Of a DNA stretch of 64,000 nt, positions 11,644-25,596 are shown in pieces. The notes beneath the pieces are model-generated. The model had not been told where the DNA came from, made no database searches, and worked only from the letters and a program-made list of their open reading frames with translations. Every line of letters begins with the position of its first letter. Position 1 is the first letter of the stretch. Origin of the DNA: Limnephilus marmoratus (taxonomy: Eukaryota > Arthropoda > Insecta > Trichoptera > Limnephilidae); NCBI GenBank assembly GCA_917880885.1, contig OU862908.1, positions 56,813,819 through 56,877,818 on the forward strand, written 5' to 3'. The translations under genes and the position numbers were made by a program.

Positions 11644-13903
11644 CTAGGTTTTGCCCGTTGCAGAAGCAACTGACGGGTTAAGACACTATGCGATTTGACG
11701 TGTGAACGTGGATGAAGCGAGGAGGAGTGTGTGTTAAATTAAATATATGAAGAAACCTGAGTTCACAGTGGCCTTGCAACGCATGCCGGGTACCCGTTGT
11801 ATATAATGTTATGTAGTGCAGCGCTTGCATTAAAATGTAATTTCCCAGGAATTGGAATGGAACCATTACAGTTAAGTTGATCCCGAGGTTACAGTGACTT
11901 TGCAACGCATGCCGAGTAACCGTATTGTATATCATGTTATATATTGCAGGCACTTGCTTTAAAATATTATTTCCCGGGAATTGGGATGGAACCATTACAG
12001 TTAAGTTGACCCCGAGGTTACAGTGACCTTGCAACGCATGCCGTGTACCCGTTGTATTAATATAACATAATTGTTATAAATTGCAGGCGCTTGCATTAAA
12101 ATTTTATTTCCCGGGAATCGGGATGAAACCATTACAGTAAAGTTGACCCCTAGGTTAAAGTCGCCTTGCAACGCATACCGGTTACCCGTTGTATATAATT
12201 TTATATAGTGCAGGTGCTTGCATTATAATGTAGTTTCCCGGTACTTGGGATGGAACCATTATAATTAAGTTGACCCCGAGGTTACAGTGACCTTGCAACG
12301 CATGCCGGGTACCCGTTGTATATACTGTTATATAGTGCAGGCGCTTGCATTATAATGTAGTTTCCCAGGACTTCGGATGGAAACATTACAGTTTTATTGA
12401 CCCCGAGGTTAAAGCGGCCTTGCAACGCATGCCGGGTACCCGTTGTATATAATTTTATAAAGTGCATAATTTTATAATGTTGTTTCCCGGGACTTGGTAG
12501 GGAACCATTACGGTTTAGTTGACCCCGAAGTTAAAGTGGCCTCGCAACGCATGCCGGGTACCCGCTGTATATAATTAATTTATTTACGCACAAATAGTCC
12601 ATTAACAATAACAATCGGTTGCACGGTTTAGCAGTGCAAAATTTCATTATGCCGGAGCTCACTATTGTAGTTGTATTGTATTTCATTTTGCAAGTGTAAG
12701 TACTAAGTAGGTACTTTGTTGTAATATTTCACCAAAACGACGCCATTATGCTGTTGAGCATAAAATAATTTTCACTATAAATAAATTCATTCAATATCAT
12801 GTTTTGATTTTTAAATGAAAAAAGTCCCTGGAAGTAAGTACCTACCTAGAACACGCGTAATTATTTTTTTTATTTAACAATGTCCAAATAGAACACACTT
12901 ATAAAAAAAAATATAATTAATAAAAAAAAATTGTCAATTCTTCAAATTTTTCTAGTAAATTTTCAGTTCTAGAAAGTTCCGTTCGAGTTCTGTAATTATT
13001 TCAGTTTTGTGATGTAACTGGCCTATATTGAGAAAAAACAGAATTTCTGTAGAAGCAACTCAGAACGTGAAAATTAACTTAAAAAAAGTTGAATTATTCA
13101 GTATCATCGAAACAACCTTACCTTAGTATTTATTGCATTAAAACCTAATTCGTTGTGTAGGTACCCATTCAGGTAGGTACCTGCGCGTTTCCTTAGATTC
13201 CGGCAATATTTGCTTTTTTCATCATATTTGCAATACTACCGAAATAAGTAGGTACCTACCCGGAATGAATAACGTGTTAATTTGAACTGGCCAGGAATAT
13301 TTAAACTTCCGATGGAATCTGTGAGCGCGTGTTTTGATGATTTTTTTTCGGAAAATTTCGAGTTTTGTCAGGATCTCCTGACGTATTTTACATGAGAATC
13401 ATATGTTTTATTGTTATTAAAAGTTGCGGAATCATTCCGGCTATCGTATTTTTTAAAAACATCTAGCCCGGAATCGGTTTTTCGGCGGCAATGTGGTTTT
13501 CCGAAAAACAACGACCCAAACCGCCGAGAGTTCCGTTTTGTTAGGCTAAAACTTTGACATTTGAGATCTGCGTCAACGGTCCTAGCATTTTCCTTTGTGA
13601 AATTAAGGGGTTTTTTCGTCATTTTTTTTTTTACCAACGCCATCTGTCGGCGGGAAATATGACCGAGCCGAATCGAGTGATTCGAGCAGAGCTTCTAGTT
13701 TTCGCCGCCGATTCGTATCGGAGAATAAACCCCTGTATATATTTTATTTTGTCATTAAAAATTTGCTTACAGTTTTCATTCCCAATTTGCTTCAACCGAA
13801 ACTGAACCTTAAGGTGGGTGAAACGCAAAGGGCGTACTGGTCGTTTTTGCGCCGACAAAAAAGTGAGTGAGTTTTCCCAAAACCAAACATTAATATATAT
13901 ATA
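11644..13903 (-). mobile_element. Array unit 5 (Helitron-like, SINE-free)
   Basis: Hairpin, seven monomers (about 11,775-12,560), a short ttatttacgcacaaatagtcc segment (about 12,580) that several SINE-free units share, AT-rich spacer with ggtacctac palindromes, and end module A (13,560-13,880). No gene is supported. Confidence 0.65.
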
Positions 13904-15832
13904 CTAGCGGGGCCCGTTGCAAAAATGCAACTGACGGGTTTAAACACTATGCGATTTGCGTGTGAACGTGGATGAAGCGAGGAGGAGTGTGTGTTAAATT
14001 AAATATATGAAGAAAACTGAGGTTACAGTGACCTTGCAACGCATGCCGGGTACCCGTTGTATATAATGTTATGTAGTGCAGCGCTTGCATTAAAATTTTA
14101 TTTCCCGGGAATTGGGGTGAAACCAATACAGTAAAGTTGACCCCGAGGTTACAGTGACCTTGCAACGCATGCCGGGTACCCGTTGTATATAATGTTATAT
14201 AGTGCAGGCGCTTGCATTATAATGTAGTTTCCGGGGACTTGGGATGGAACCATTAGAGTTTAGTTGACCCTGAGGTTAAAGTGGCCTTGCAACGCATGCC
14301 GGGTACCCGTAGTATATAATGTTACATAGTGCAGGCGCTTGCATTATAATGTAGTTTCACAGGACTTCGGATGGAAACATTACAGTTTTATTGACCCCGA
14401 GGTTAAAGCGGCCTTGCAACGCATGCCGGGTACCCGTTGTATATAATTTTATAAAGTGCATAATTTTATAATGTTGTTTCCCGGGACTTGGTAGGGAACC
14501 ATTACGGTTTAGTTGACCCCGAAGATAAAGTGGCCTCGCAACGCATGCCGGGTACCGCTGTTTAGCAGTGCAAAATTTCATTATGCCGGAGCTCACTATT
14601 GTAGTTGTATTGTATTTCATTTTGCAAGTGTAAGTACTAAGTAGGTACTTTGTTGTAATATTTCACCAAAACGACGCCATTATGCTGTTGAGCATAAAAT
14701 AATTTTCACTACAAATAAATTCATTCAATATCATGTTTTGATTTTTAAATGAAAAAAGTCCCCGCAAGTAAGTACCTACCTAGAACACGCGTAATGTATA
14801 TATATATACAATGTTCAAATAGAACACACTTAAAAATAAAAAAAATAATTAATAAAAAAAATTGACAATTCTTTAAATTTTTCTAGTAAATTTTCAGTTC
14901 TATAAAGTTCCGTTCGAGTTCTGTAATTATTTCAGTTTTGTGATGTAACTGGTCTGTAATGATAAAACAATAGAATTTGAGTAGAACCATCACAGAACGT
15001 GAAAATTAACTTAAAAAAAGTTCAATTATTCTGTATCATCGAAACAACCTTACCTTAGTATTTATTGCATTAAAACCTAATTCGTTGTGTAGGTACCAAT
15101 TCAGGTAGGTACCTACGCATTTCCTTAGATTCCGGCAATCTTAGCTTTTTTCATCATATTTGCAATACTACCGAAATAAGTAGGTACCTACCCCGAATGA
15201 AAAACGTGTTAATTTGAACTGGCCAGCAAATATTTAAACTTCCGATGGAATCTGTGAGCGCGTATTTTGATGATTTTTTTTCGGAAAATTTCGAGTTTTG
15301 TCAGCATCTCCTGACGTATTTTATATGAGAATCATATGTTTTATTGGTGTTAAAAGTTGCGGAATCTATCCGGCTATCGTATTTTCAAAAAACATCTAGC
15401 CCGGAATCGGTTTTTCGGCGGTAATGTCGTTTTCCGAAAAACAACGACCGAAACCGCCGAGAGTTCCGTTTTGTTAGGCTAAAACTTTGACATTTGAGAT
15501 CTGCGTCAACGGTCCTAGCATTTTCCTTTGTGAAATTAAGGGGTTTTTTCGTCATTTTTTTTTTTACCAACGCCATCTGTCGGCGGGAAATACGACCGAG
15601 CCGAATCGAGTGATTCGAGCAGAGCTTCTAGTTTTCGCCGCCGATTCGTATCGGAGAATAAACCCCTGTATATATTTTATTTTGTCATTAAAAATTTGCT
15701 TACAGTTTTCATTCCCAATTTGCTTCAACCGAAACTGAACCTTAAGGTGGGTGAAACGCAAAGGGCGTACTGGTCGTTTTTGCGCCGACAAAAAAGTGAG
15801 TGAGTTTTCCCAAAACTAAACATTAATATATA
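13904..15832 (-). mobile_element. Array unit 6 (Helitron-like, shortest, 1.93 kb)
   Basis: The CTAG is followed by a variant hairpin (cggggcccgttgcaaaaatg...) and five monomers (about 14,033-14,550), with no SINE-like copy, then spacer and end module A. Its spacer is nearly identical to those of the units starting at 9327, 29,864 and 32,492. Confidence 0.65.
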
Positions 15833-18800
15833 CTAGGTTTTGCCCGTTGCAGAAGCAACTGACGGGTTAAGACACTATGCGATTTGACGTGTGAACGTGG
15901 ATGATGCGAGGAGGAGTGTGTGTTAAATTAAATAAATGAAGAAACCTGAGTTCACAGTGACCTTGCAACGCATGCCGGGTACCCGTTGTATATAATGTTA
16001 TGTAGTGCAGCGCTTGCATTAAAATGTAATTTCCCAGGAATTGGAATGGAACCGTTACAGTTAAGTTGACCATGAGGTTACAGTGACCTTGCAACGCATG
16101 CCGAGCAACCGTTGTATATCATTTTATATATTGCAGGCACTTGCTTTAAAATGTTATTTCCCGGGAATTGGGATGGAACCATTACAGTTAAGTTGACCCC
16201 GAGGTTACAGTGACCTTGCAACGCATGCCGGTAACCCGTTGTATATAATATTATAATATAGTGCAGACGTTTGCAAGGCGCTTGCATTATAATGTAGTTT
16301 CCCGGAACTTGGAATGGAACCGTTAATGTTAAGTTGACCCCGAGGTTACAGTGATCTTGCAACGCATGCCGGGTAACAGTTGTATATAATGTTATGTAGA
16401 AATAAAAATCCCCTAAGATGACCTTTATTGGATAACCAACACTCATGCCGTAGGTCACCCCAAGTGGTTCGCTACGTTTGGTGATTTAGTAGGGGTGCCC
16501 GGATTTATGGGGTGAGGTTTGTCAAGGTCTTGGAGGCTGATGACCAGGACACACTGAACCCCAGATTCCTACCCACCCCTTAAACCCTTTTCCTTCTCAG
16601 AACTCTCTTCTCCTTCTTTGCCTTAAAAAACCCTCCACCCAGCATCTCCAAAGATGACATGACCGTGAGGGAAATTATTTTCCTCAGGGTCTCCTGTGTG
16701 GAGCTTTTTCCTCCCCCCCTCTCGCGCTTCATTAATTCATTCCCGGTACATTTAGTTTTCAAAAAGCGAGAAATGTGCACCTACTTCGGTCGCCCGCTTC
16801 ATTATTGTATCCCGATTGATCATTATTGTTTTCATAAAACCATCTCGGAAATGCACACATCAAATTCCCAAAGTCTCATCGCAATCGGATGAACCAACAC
16901 CGCTGTCATAGGTCACCCAAGTGGTTCGCTACGATTGGTGACTTAGCAGGGGTGCCCGGGTTCATGGGATGAGGTTTGTCTAGGTCTTGGTGGCGGATAC
17001 GTTTGACCAACCACTGCATGGCGGGCTGGATCGGAGGAGACTGATTGAGGGAGGCTTTTTATCTCTCCAGCCAGATTCTCTCAACCCTTCGCCTCGCACC
17101 GCAGTGTGAGGAATAGATTCATACGTCCGTTACTCCTGGCGACACTGACCCTCAGATTCCTACCCACCCCTCATACCCTTTTCCTTCTTATATCTTCTTC
17201 TCCTTTCTTTCCCTCAAAAAACCTTCGACACAGCATCCCCAAAGATGACATAGGCCCCTAGGGAAATTGTTTTCCTCGGTGCCTCCTGTGTGGAGCTAAT
17301 GTAAAAAAAAGTTTAGCAATGCATAATTTCATGATGCCAGAGCTCACTATTGTATATAGAAACCAATGAATGGTTCCCGGGGCGGCGATACCAATTCCAC
17401 GTTGAATGATTATCATTAAAATACAAAATACAAAAAAAAAACGGTATGTAAATTAAATATTTTTGAAAAAAATTATACCATTCAACTTCAAGCAATTTTA
17501 TTATACATTTACAATAAATTCATAAGCAATATCATCAGATTCTAAGTTGTTATGTGCATGTAGGTACCTGCAAAGATTCTATGTAGAGTTACCTTCACAT
17601 ACGTAAAAAAAAAACATATGAAATATATTTAGGCTGGGTTTTTCAAAAAATTTATTTAAAAATCTTCAATTTTTCAAGTTAATTTTAACGTTCTGTGAAA
17701 GTTCTGTTCAAATTCTATTCAAGTTCCGTAATTATTTCTATTTTGAAATAATAGTATAAATAAATAATAATAAATATTATGAGTTTTGAAGATAATTGAA
17801 TAAATAAAAATCGCACATTACGTGAAAATGAACTTAATCAATTTAAAAATAACATTCCTACCAACAGTGGTTATCCAGAAGCAACCTCCGTGTTCCTACA
17901 TATTTCAAAAATTACCATCTTGGATGATTTTTTTCATTTCATATCTTTAATTTTCGATTTAACATTTAAAGGAAAGAATCTCGTAAGCCGGTACCTACCT
18001 AGTACATACCGAGAAAAATAATAGTGGTGTAGGTAGGTACTTGCGCGTTTTCTCAATAAATACTTAGCGAATTAGCAATAATTCAATAGAACGGTAGGTA
18101 CCTACCGCGATTTTCTGCATTTAAACCATTCACATTTTAAACGCCAGTACCTACCTCGGGTTTATATTAACTGGCTGGAAAATTATGCATTGTTGATGAT
18201 AGATCGATTTCAGAAAATGTCAGAAAAATTTCAATATTTGATGCAATATAGTGTAACATTTTAAATGGGAAGCTACACATGTTTTTATTTTAAAAGTTTC
18301 TTAAACTTGTATACCTTCTATTTAATCAAAAACATTTCGTGCAAAATGTTTGTTTTCGCCGCAATCTAAGTTCCCGCAAAGGGCCTTTAAAATGTCAATT
18401 TTTCTACGATATTTTCGAGAACGCCGTTAAAAAAATTCGAATAAATCGCTAGAAAAATCAGTTTTGTATGGGAAATCTCTTTACTAAACGATTCGACGTT
18501 TTTTAACGGGTGAACCTATCGGCAGGAAATATAACTGAGGCCGAATTTCTTCGTCGGTGAGAGATCTAATTGTAGTTTTCGCCGTTTGGGTGCGCCGTTA
18601 ACCCTGCATCATCTTTTTATATGAAATCTGGTCTGACCCGCAGAGATCCATGTCCGTGCCCCCTTTCGGGCCAAATTGATCTCTGCGGTCGGCGAAACTC
18701 GAGGAGCTGAGGTCGATTATCGCCTGCGGGCCGAGGGGGGCGAGGGAAATCGAAAGGGCGTAAGCGTCTTTTTCGTTTTTAAGCGACAATACGCCGTAAG

Positions 18801-19031
18801 GTCTTGCGGATCGAGGGGGAAAAGAGTCGATTATCGGATCACCAAAACGCGTTTTTTTGGAACGGCCGTTTGTATGAAATCCCGGTCCACACGCCTTGCT
18901 AGGCCAAATCGACCTCTGCGGTCGGTGAAACTGGACAGGCAGAGTGGTCGATTTTCGCCTGTACCCGGAGGGCTAAAAAAAAAAGTGAGTTTTCCTGACC
19001 TACCCCAAAACCAAACAATACTATATATATA
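15833..19031 (-). mobile_element. Array unit 7 (Helitron-like, 3.2 kb, end module B)
   Basis: Hairpin, four monomers (about 15,960-16,400), a SINE-like copy (about 16,432-16,700), a stretch with ctctcgcgcttcattaattc that is also found inverted near 56,150, and a second SINE-like copy (16,893-17,310). After this come an inverted fragment of the SINE-like 5' region (about 17,360), an AT-rich spacer and end module B (18,500-19,000). Module B contains two related sub-repeats around caaattgatctctgcggtcgg and caaatcgacctctgcggtcgg. Confidence 0.65.
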
Positions 19032-22000
19032 CTAGCTGGGCCCATTGCAAAAGCAATTAACGGGTTTAATCACTATGCGATTTGACGTGTGAACGTGGAT
19101 GAAGCGAGGAGAAGTGTGTGTTAAATTAAATATATGAAGAAACCTGAGGTTACAGTGACCTTGCAACGCATGCCGGGTACCCGTTGAATATAATGTTATG
19201 TAGTGCAGCGCTTGCATTAAAATGTTATTTCCCAGGAATTGGAATGGAACCATTACAGTTAAGTTGACCCCGAGGTTACAGTGACCTTGCAACGCATGTC
19301 GTGTACCCGTTGTATATTATGTTATAAATTGCAGGCGCTTTCATTAAAATTTTATTTCCCGGGAATTGGGATGGAATCATTAAAGTAAAGTTGACCCCGA
19401 GGGTACAGTGACCTTGCAACGCATGCCAGGTACCCGTTGTATATAATGTTATATAGTATAGACGCTTGCATTATAATGTTGTTTTCCAAGATTTGGCATG
19501 GAACCATTACAGTTTAATGGACCCCGAGGTTAAAGTGGCATTGCAACGCATGCCGGGTGCCCGCCGTATATAATTTATTTATTTACGGACAAAAAGTCCA
19601 TTAATCATATAAAATACGTCACTAACTTATATCTCCCTCTTATCGTTTCCCTTGTTACCATAATTATTGGAAGGCTTTTGACCTCTCCTGCCAGATTCTC
19701 TCAACCCTTCGCCTTGCACCGCAGTGTGAGGAAAAGATTCGTACGTCTGTCACTCCTGGCCACACTGAGCCCCAGATTCCTACCCACCCCTCAAACCATT
19801 TTACTTCCTATATCTTCTTCTCCTTCCTTTCCCTTAAAAAACCCTCCACACAGCATCCTCAAAGATGACATAGGCCCCTAGGGAAATTGTTTTCCTTAGT
19901 GCCTCCTGTGTGGAGCTAATGTAAAAAAAAGTTTAGCAATGCATACTTTCATGATGCCAAAGCTCACTATTGTGTACAGAAACCAATGAATGGTTCCCGG
20001 GGCGGCGATACCAATTCCACGTTGAATGATTATCATAAAGATGCAAAATACAAAAAAACGCTATGTAAATGTAATATTTTTGAAAAAATGATCCCATTCA
20101 ACTTCTAGTAATTTCATCGTATATTTACAAAAAAAAAACATACGCAATATCATCAGAAGATTCTGAGTCGTTATGTGCAATAGCCTACTCAGATTCGGAG
20201 TAGGTACCCACATATCTGTAAAAAAAAAGTAATTAAGAATTTGTAAAATTTAGTACATCCGAATATAAATGAAGCAATCTACGCTTTTTTCCGATGCGTA
20301 AAACAAAAACTTTAGCATTTCATTTGGACAGAAAATAAGATAAAAGTTCTCTCATACCTAGTACCTACTAACACATATAATATATCCGTGTTCCTAGTTA
20401 CCTACGTATTTTTACAAAACAAATAATTGCACCAACCAAAGTTCCAATACACGTAGGCATTTTTGCAAAATTCCATCTTTGATTACTTTTCTTTTAATTT
20501 TATATCATAATTTTAAATAAATAAGTTCCTACTCAGTGAATGTTGTCATTTCAATTAATAAGCACTAACATCTCTATGCGGCCACTCTGATTGGCCATCG
20601 GAATAGAATTCCAATCTCTCTCCTGATTGGCTGAAAGCTAAAAAAGATAGGGTCCGCCAATATTTCTTTACTCATTTTTAACAAACACAATTTGATGAAC
20701 AAAAAATTTTTTTTTTTAAAATCGACCCATTGATTTTATTTTTTGAAAATTTTATCTATCAAGTGTCCACCTTTCAAATTTAGCAACGCCAATACTATTT
20801 TCGTAATAAATAGTTATTCAGAACGAAAAATGTATTGAAATTTTAAAAAAAAATACGTTTGAAAAAAAATTTATATATTTGTAGCAACGGCCCGACTCCA
20901 TTTACTATAAAAATAATAATTAGAAAACATTATTACAAAATTAATCAATATATTTCCAACGGTATTTTTTTTACCACCTTGCACTTACATTCGTAAACTG
21001 ACCAGCAACAAAAATCGGCATTATTTTAGTACGAACGCATTAAGTACCTACCTATCCAGTAATAAATAACATTCTATGGCGCCTTTATTTTCTTAATATT
21101 TTGAAAACCTCGAGTGATTTCTTTTAATATTTAAATGAAAGAACATTCTTCATGAGGGAAATTATTTTCCTCAGGGTCTCCTGTGTGGAGCTTTTTCCTC
21201 CCCCCCTCTCGCGCCTCATTAATTCATTCCCGGTACATTTAGTTTTCAAAAAGCGAGAAATGTGCACCTACTTCGGTCGCCCGGTTCATTATTGTATCCC
21301 GATTGATCATTATTGTATTCAGAAACCATCGCGGGAATGCACACATCAAATTCCAAAAGTCTCATCGCAATCGGATGAACCAACACCGCTGTCAAAGGTC
21401 ACCTAAGTGGTTCGCTACGTTTGATGACTTAGCAGGGGTGCCCGGGTTCATGGGATGAGGTTTGTCTAGGTCTTGGTGGCGGATACGTTTGACCTACCAC
21501 TGCATGGCGGGCTGGATTGGAGGAGACTGATTGAGGGAGGCTTTTTATCTCTCCAGCCAGATTCTCCCAACCCTTCGCCTCGCACCGCAGTGTGAGGAAT
21601 AGATTCATACGTCCGTTACTCCTGGCCACACTGACCCCCAGATTCCTACCCACCCCTCATACCCTTTTCCTTCTTATATCTTCTTCTCCTTTCTTTCCCT
21701 CAAAAAACCCTCCACACAGCATCCTCAAAGATGACATAGGCCCCTAGGGAAATTGTTTTCCTCGGTGCCTCCTGTGTGGAGCTAATGTAAAAAAAAAGTT
21801 TAGCAATGCATAATTTCATGATGCCAGAGCTCACAATTGTATATAGAAACCAATGAATGGTTCCCGGGGCGGCGATACCAATTCCACGTTGAATGATTAT
21901 CATTAAAATACAAAATACAAAAAAAGCGGTATGTAAATTTAATATTTTTGAAAAAAATTATACCATTCCACTTCAAGCAATTTTATTATACATTTACAAA

Positions 22001-23513
22001 AAAATCATAAGCAATATCATCAGATTTTGAGTTGTTATGTGCATGTAGGTACCTGCATAGATTCTATGTAGAGGTACCTGCACATATGTAAAAAAAACAT
22101 ATGAAATATATTTAGGCTGGGTTTTTCAAAAAATTTATTTAAAAATCTTCAATTTTTCAAGTTAATTTTAACGTTCTGTGAAAGTTCTGTTCAAATTCTA
22201 TTCAAGTTCCGTAATTATTTCTGTTTTGAAATAATAGTTTAAATAAATAATAATAAATATTATAAGTTTTGAAGATAATTGAATAAATAAAAACCGCACA
22301 TTACGTGAAAATGAACTTTACTAATTTAAAAATAACATTCATACCAACAGTGGTTATCCAGAAGCAACCTCCGTGTTCCTACATATTTCAAAAATTACCA
22401 TCTTGGATGATTTTTTTCATTTCATATCATTAATTTTCGATTTAACATTTAAAGGAAAAAATCTCGTAAGATGGTACCTACCTAGTACATACCGAGAAAA
22501 ATAATGTTGGTGTAGGTACCTACTTACGCGTTTTCTCAATAAATACTTAGCGAATTAGCAATAATTCAATAGAACGGTAGGTACCTACCGCGATTTTCTG
22601 CATTTAAATCATTCTCATTTTTAACGCCAGTACCTACCTCGAGTTTATATTAACTGGCTGGAAAATTATGCATTGTTGATGATAGATCGATTTCAGAAAA
22701 TGTCAGAAAAATTTCAATATTTGATGCAATATAGTGTAACATTTTAAATGGGAAGCTACACATGTTTTCATTTTAAAAGTTTCTTAAACTTGTATACCTT
22801 CTATTTAATCAAAAACATTTCGTGCAAAATGTTTGTTTTCGCCGCAATCTAAGTTCCCGCAAAGGGCCTTTAAAATGTCAATTTTTCTCCGCTATTTTCG
22901 AAAACGCCGTTAAAAAAATTCGAATAAATTCCTAGTGAAATCAGTTTTGTATGGGAAATCTCTTTACTAAACGGTTCGACGTTTTTTAACGGGTAAACCT
23001 GTCGGCGGGAAATATAACTGAGGCCGAATTTCTTCGTCGGTGAGAGATCTAATTGTAGTTTTCGCCGTTTGGGAGCGCTGTTGGCCCTGCGTCATCTTTT
23101 TTATATGAAATCTGGTCTGACCGGCAGAGATCACCGTCCGTGCCCCCTTTCGGGCCAAATTGATCTCTGCGGTCGGCGAAACTCGAGGAGCGACGGTCGA
23201 TTATCGCCTGCGGGCCGAGGGGGGCGAGGGAAAACGAAAGGACGTAAGCGTCTTTTTTTTTTTTAAGCGACAATACGCCGTAAGGTCTTGCGGATCGAGG
23301 GGGAAAAGTGTCGATTATCGGATCACCAAAACGCGTTTTTTTGGAACGGCCGTTTGTATGAAATCCCGGTCCACAAGCCTTGCTCGGCCAAATCGACCTC
23401 TGCGGTCGGTGAAACTCGACAGGCAGAGTGGTCGATTTTCGCCTGTACCCGGAGGGCTAAAAAAAAAAGTGAGTTTTCCTGACCTACCCCAAAACCAAAC
23501 ATTAATATATATA
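19032..23513 (-). mobile_element. Array unit 8 (Helitron-like, longest, 4.5 kb)
   Basis: Variant hairpin (ctagctgggcccattgc), four monomers (about 19,160-19,570) and a SINE-like copy (19,665-19,930). About 1 kb of AT-rich sequence (20,160-21,145) is not shared with other units; near 20,590 it contains closely spaced ATTGG/CCAAT motifs. A second SINE-like copy (21,378-21,795), the inverted 5' fragment, spacer and end module B follow. No coding sequence could be supported in the private segment. Confidence 0.6.
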
Positions 23514-24869
23514 CTAGCGGGGCCCGTTGCAAAAATGCAACTAACGGGTTAAAAAATTATGCGATTTGCGTGTGAACGTGGATGAAGCGAGGAGGAGTGT
23601 GTGTTGAATAAAATATAAGAAGAAACCTGAGGTTACAGTGACCTCGCAACGCATGCCGGGAACCCATTGTATATAATGTTATAATATAGTGCAGGCATTT
23701 GCAAGGCGCTTGCATAATAATGTAGTTTCCCTGAACTTGGAATGGAACCATTACAGTTAAGTTGACCCCGAGTTAACAGAAATGTTGCAACGCATGCCGG
23801 GTACCCTTTGTATATAATGTTATAATATAAAGCAGGCGTTTGCAAGGCGCTTGTATTATAATGTAGTTTCCAGGAACTTGGAATGGAACCATTACAGTTA
23901 AGTTGACCCCGAGATTACAGTGATCTTGCAACGCATGCCGGGTACCCGTTGTATATAATGTTATAATACATTGCAAGCGTTTGCAAGGCGCTTGCATTAT
24001 AATGTAGTTTCCCGGAACTTGGAATGGAACCATTACAGTTAAGTTGACCCTGAGATTACAGTGATGTTGCAACGCATGCCGGGTACCCGTTGTATATAAT
24101 GTTATAATACAGTGCATGCGTTTGCAAGGCGCTTGAATTATAATGCAGTTTCCCGGAACTTGGAATGGAACCATTACAGTTAAGTTGACCCCGAGGTTAC
24201 AGTGATGTTGCAACGCATGCCGGGTACCCGTTGTATATAATGTTATGTAGAAATACAAATCCCCAAAGTTGACCTTTATTGGTTAACCAACACCTCTGCC
24301 ATAGGTCACCCCAAGTGGTTCGCTACGTTTGGTGATTTAGTAGGGGTGCCCGGGTTCATGGGGTGAGGTCTGTCTAGGTCTTGGAGGCGGATGCCCAGGA
24401 CACACTGAACCCCAGATTCCTACCCACCCCTTAAACCCTTTTCCTTCCCAGAACTCTCATCTCCTTCCTTTCCTAAAAAAAATCCTCCACACAGCATCCC
24501 CAAAGATGACATCGGACCTGAGGGAAATTATTTTCTCCACGGCCTCCTGTGTGGAGCTCATGTAAAAAAAATAATTAAATGCATACAAATTCACCTTTCC
24601 CAAAAAGCCAGAAATAATTGAAAAAAAACATGTTCTTATTATATTTTCCCTTGCTTAGTTCTGCACTCCTGGTATTTATCCTTATAAAATTTTGTTTTAT
24701 TCGAGTAAAAAAAAGAACAGAAAAAATATTCTTTCATAGCGTACTCTACTCCCCCCCCCCCCCCCCCCCCCTTTCCTCCATCCCGCAAAACCCCCTCCCG
24801 GGTTCCCCTCCCCCTTCCCAGGTTACCCTCCCCCCTCCCTGGTTTTCTTCCCCCCCTCAAACAAACAAA

Positions 24870-25495
24870 CATAACAAAAAAAGAATTATTCAATTTGGTG
24901 CAGTCTTTCGGAAGTTATATGCGTACATACATTTCGACGATTAATTTTTATGCAAACTTCATAATGCCAGAGCTCACCAGTAGTTTTATACAAAACATTG
25001 TCCTAACAATGTCGAAGACAACAAAAAAAGAATTTTTCAATTTGGTGCAGTCTTTCGGAAGTTATGCGCGTACATACATTTCCGGGATTCATTTGTATGC
25101 AAATTTCATAATGCCAGAGCTCACCAGTAGTTTTATACAAACTTTATCCGAACAATAAGGAACGCAACAAAAAAAGAATTATTCAATTACGTGCAGTCGT
25201 TCTGAAGTTATGAGCGTACTTACATTTCGGCGAATCATTTTTAAACAAATTTCGTTATGCCAGAGCTCACCAGTAATTTTATTCAAACCTTGTCCTAATA
25301 TTAGCAAATACAACAAAGAAAGAACTATCCAATTTGGTGCATTCGCTCGGAAGCTATGCGCATATATAGATTTCGGCGATTAATTTTAAACAAATTTTAT
25401 AATTCCAGAGCTCATTTAGTTTATACAAACCTTGCCTGAACAATAACGAAACCAACTCAAAAATAATTATCCAATTTGCTCCAGTCGTTCATGAG
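24870..25495. repeat. Five-copy tandem repeat, about 145 bp
   Basis: The words caatttggtgcag, gaagttat and cataatgccagagctcaccag recur with a period of about 145 bp starting near 24,880, 25,027, 25,172, 25,318 and 25,460. Copies decay toward the right. The same monomer occurs once, inverted, around 54,780 plus 56,003-56,105, where a transposon splits it. This links the tandem repeat to a Helitron-like family outside the array. Confidence 0.7.
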
Positions 25496-25596
25496 CTATA
25501 ATTTATAGATGATACCCGTGGATAATTATTTATCCGTTTATGTAATTTTCAGGGTACCTACCTAGTTCATCAAAATCTTCTAAAATAATATTTTAT

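Noticed and set aside
23160..23552. Repeated 119-137 residue frames in end module B
   Set aside because: They recur only with the DNA repeat, overlap open frames on both strands, show no domain, and vary at their ends; a shared GC-richer repeat explains them.
24618..24944. 108-residue frame with proline run
   Set aside because: Crosses a C homopolymer of variable length between units; not conserved in frame.
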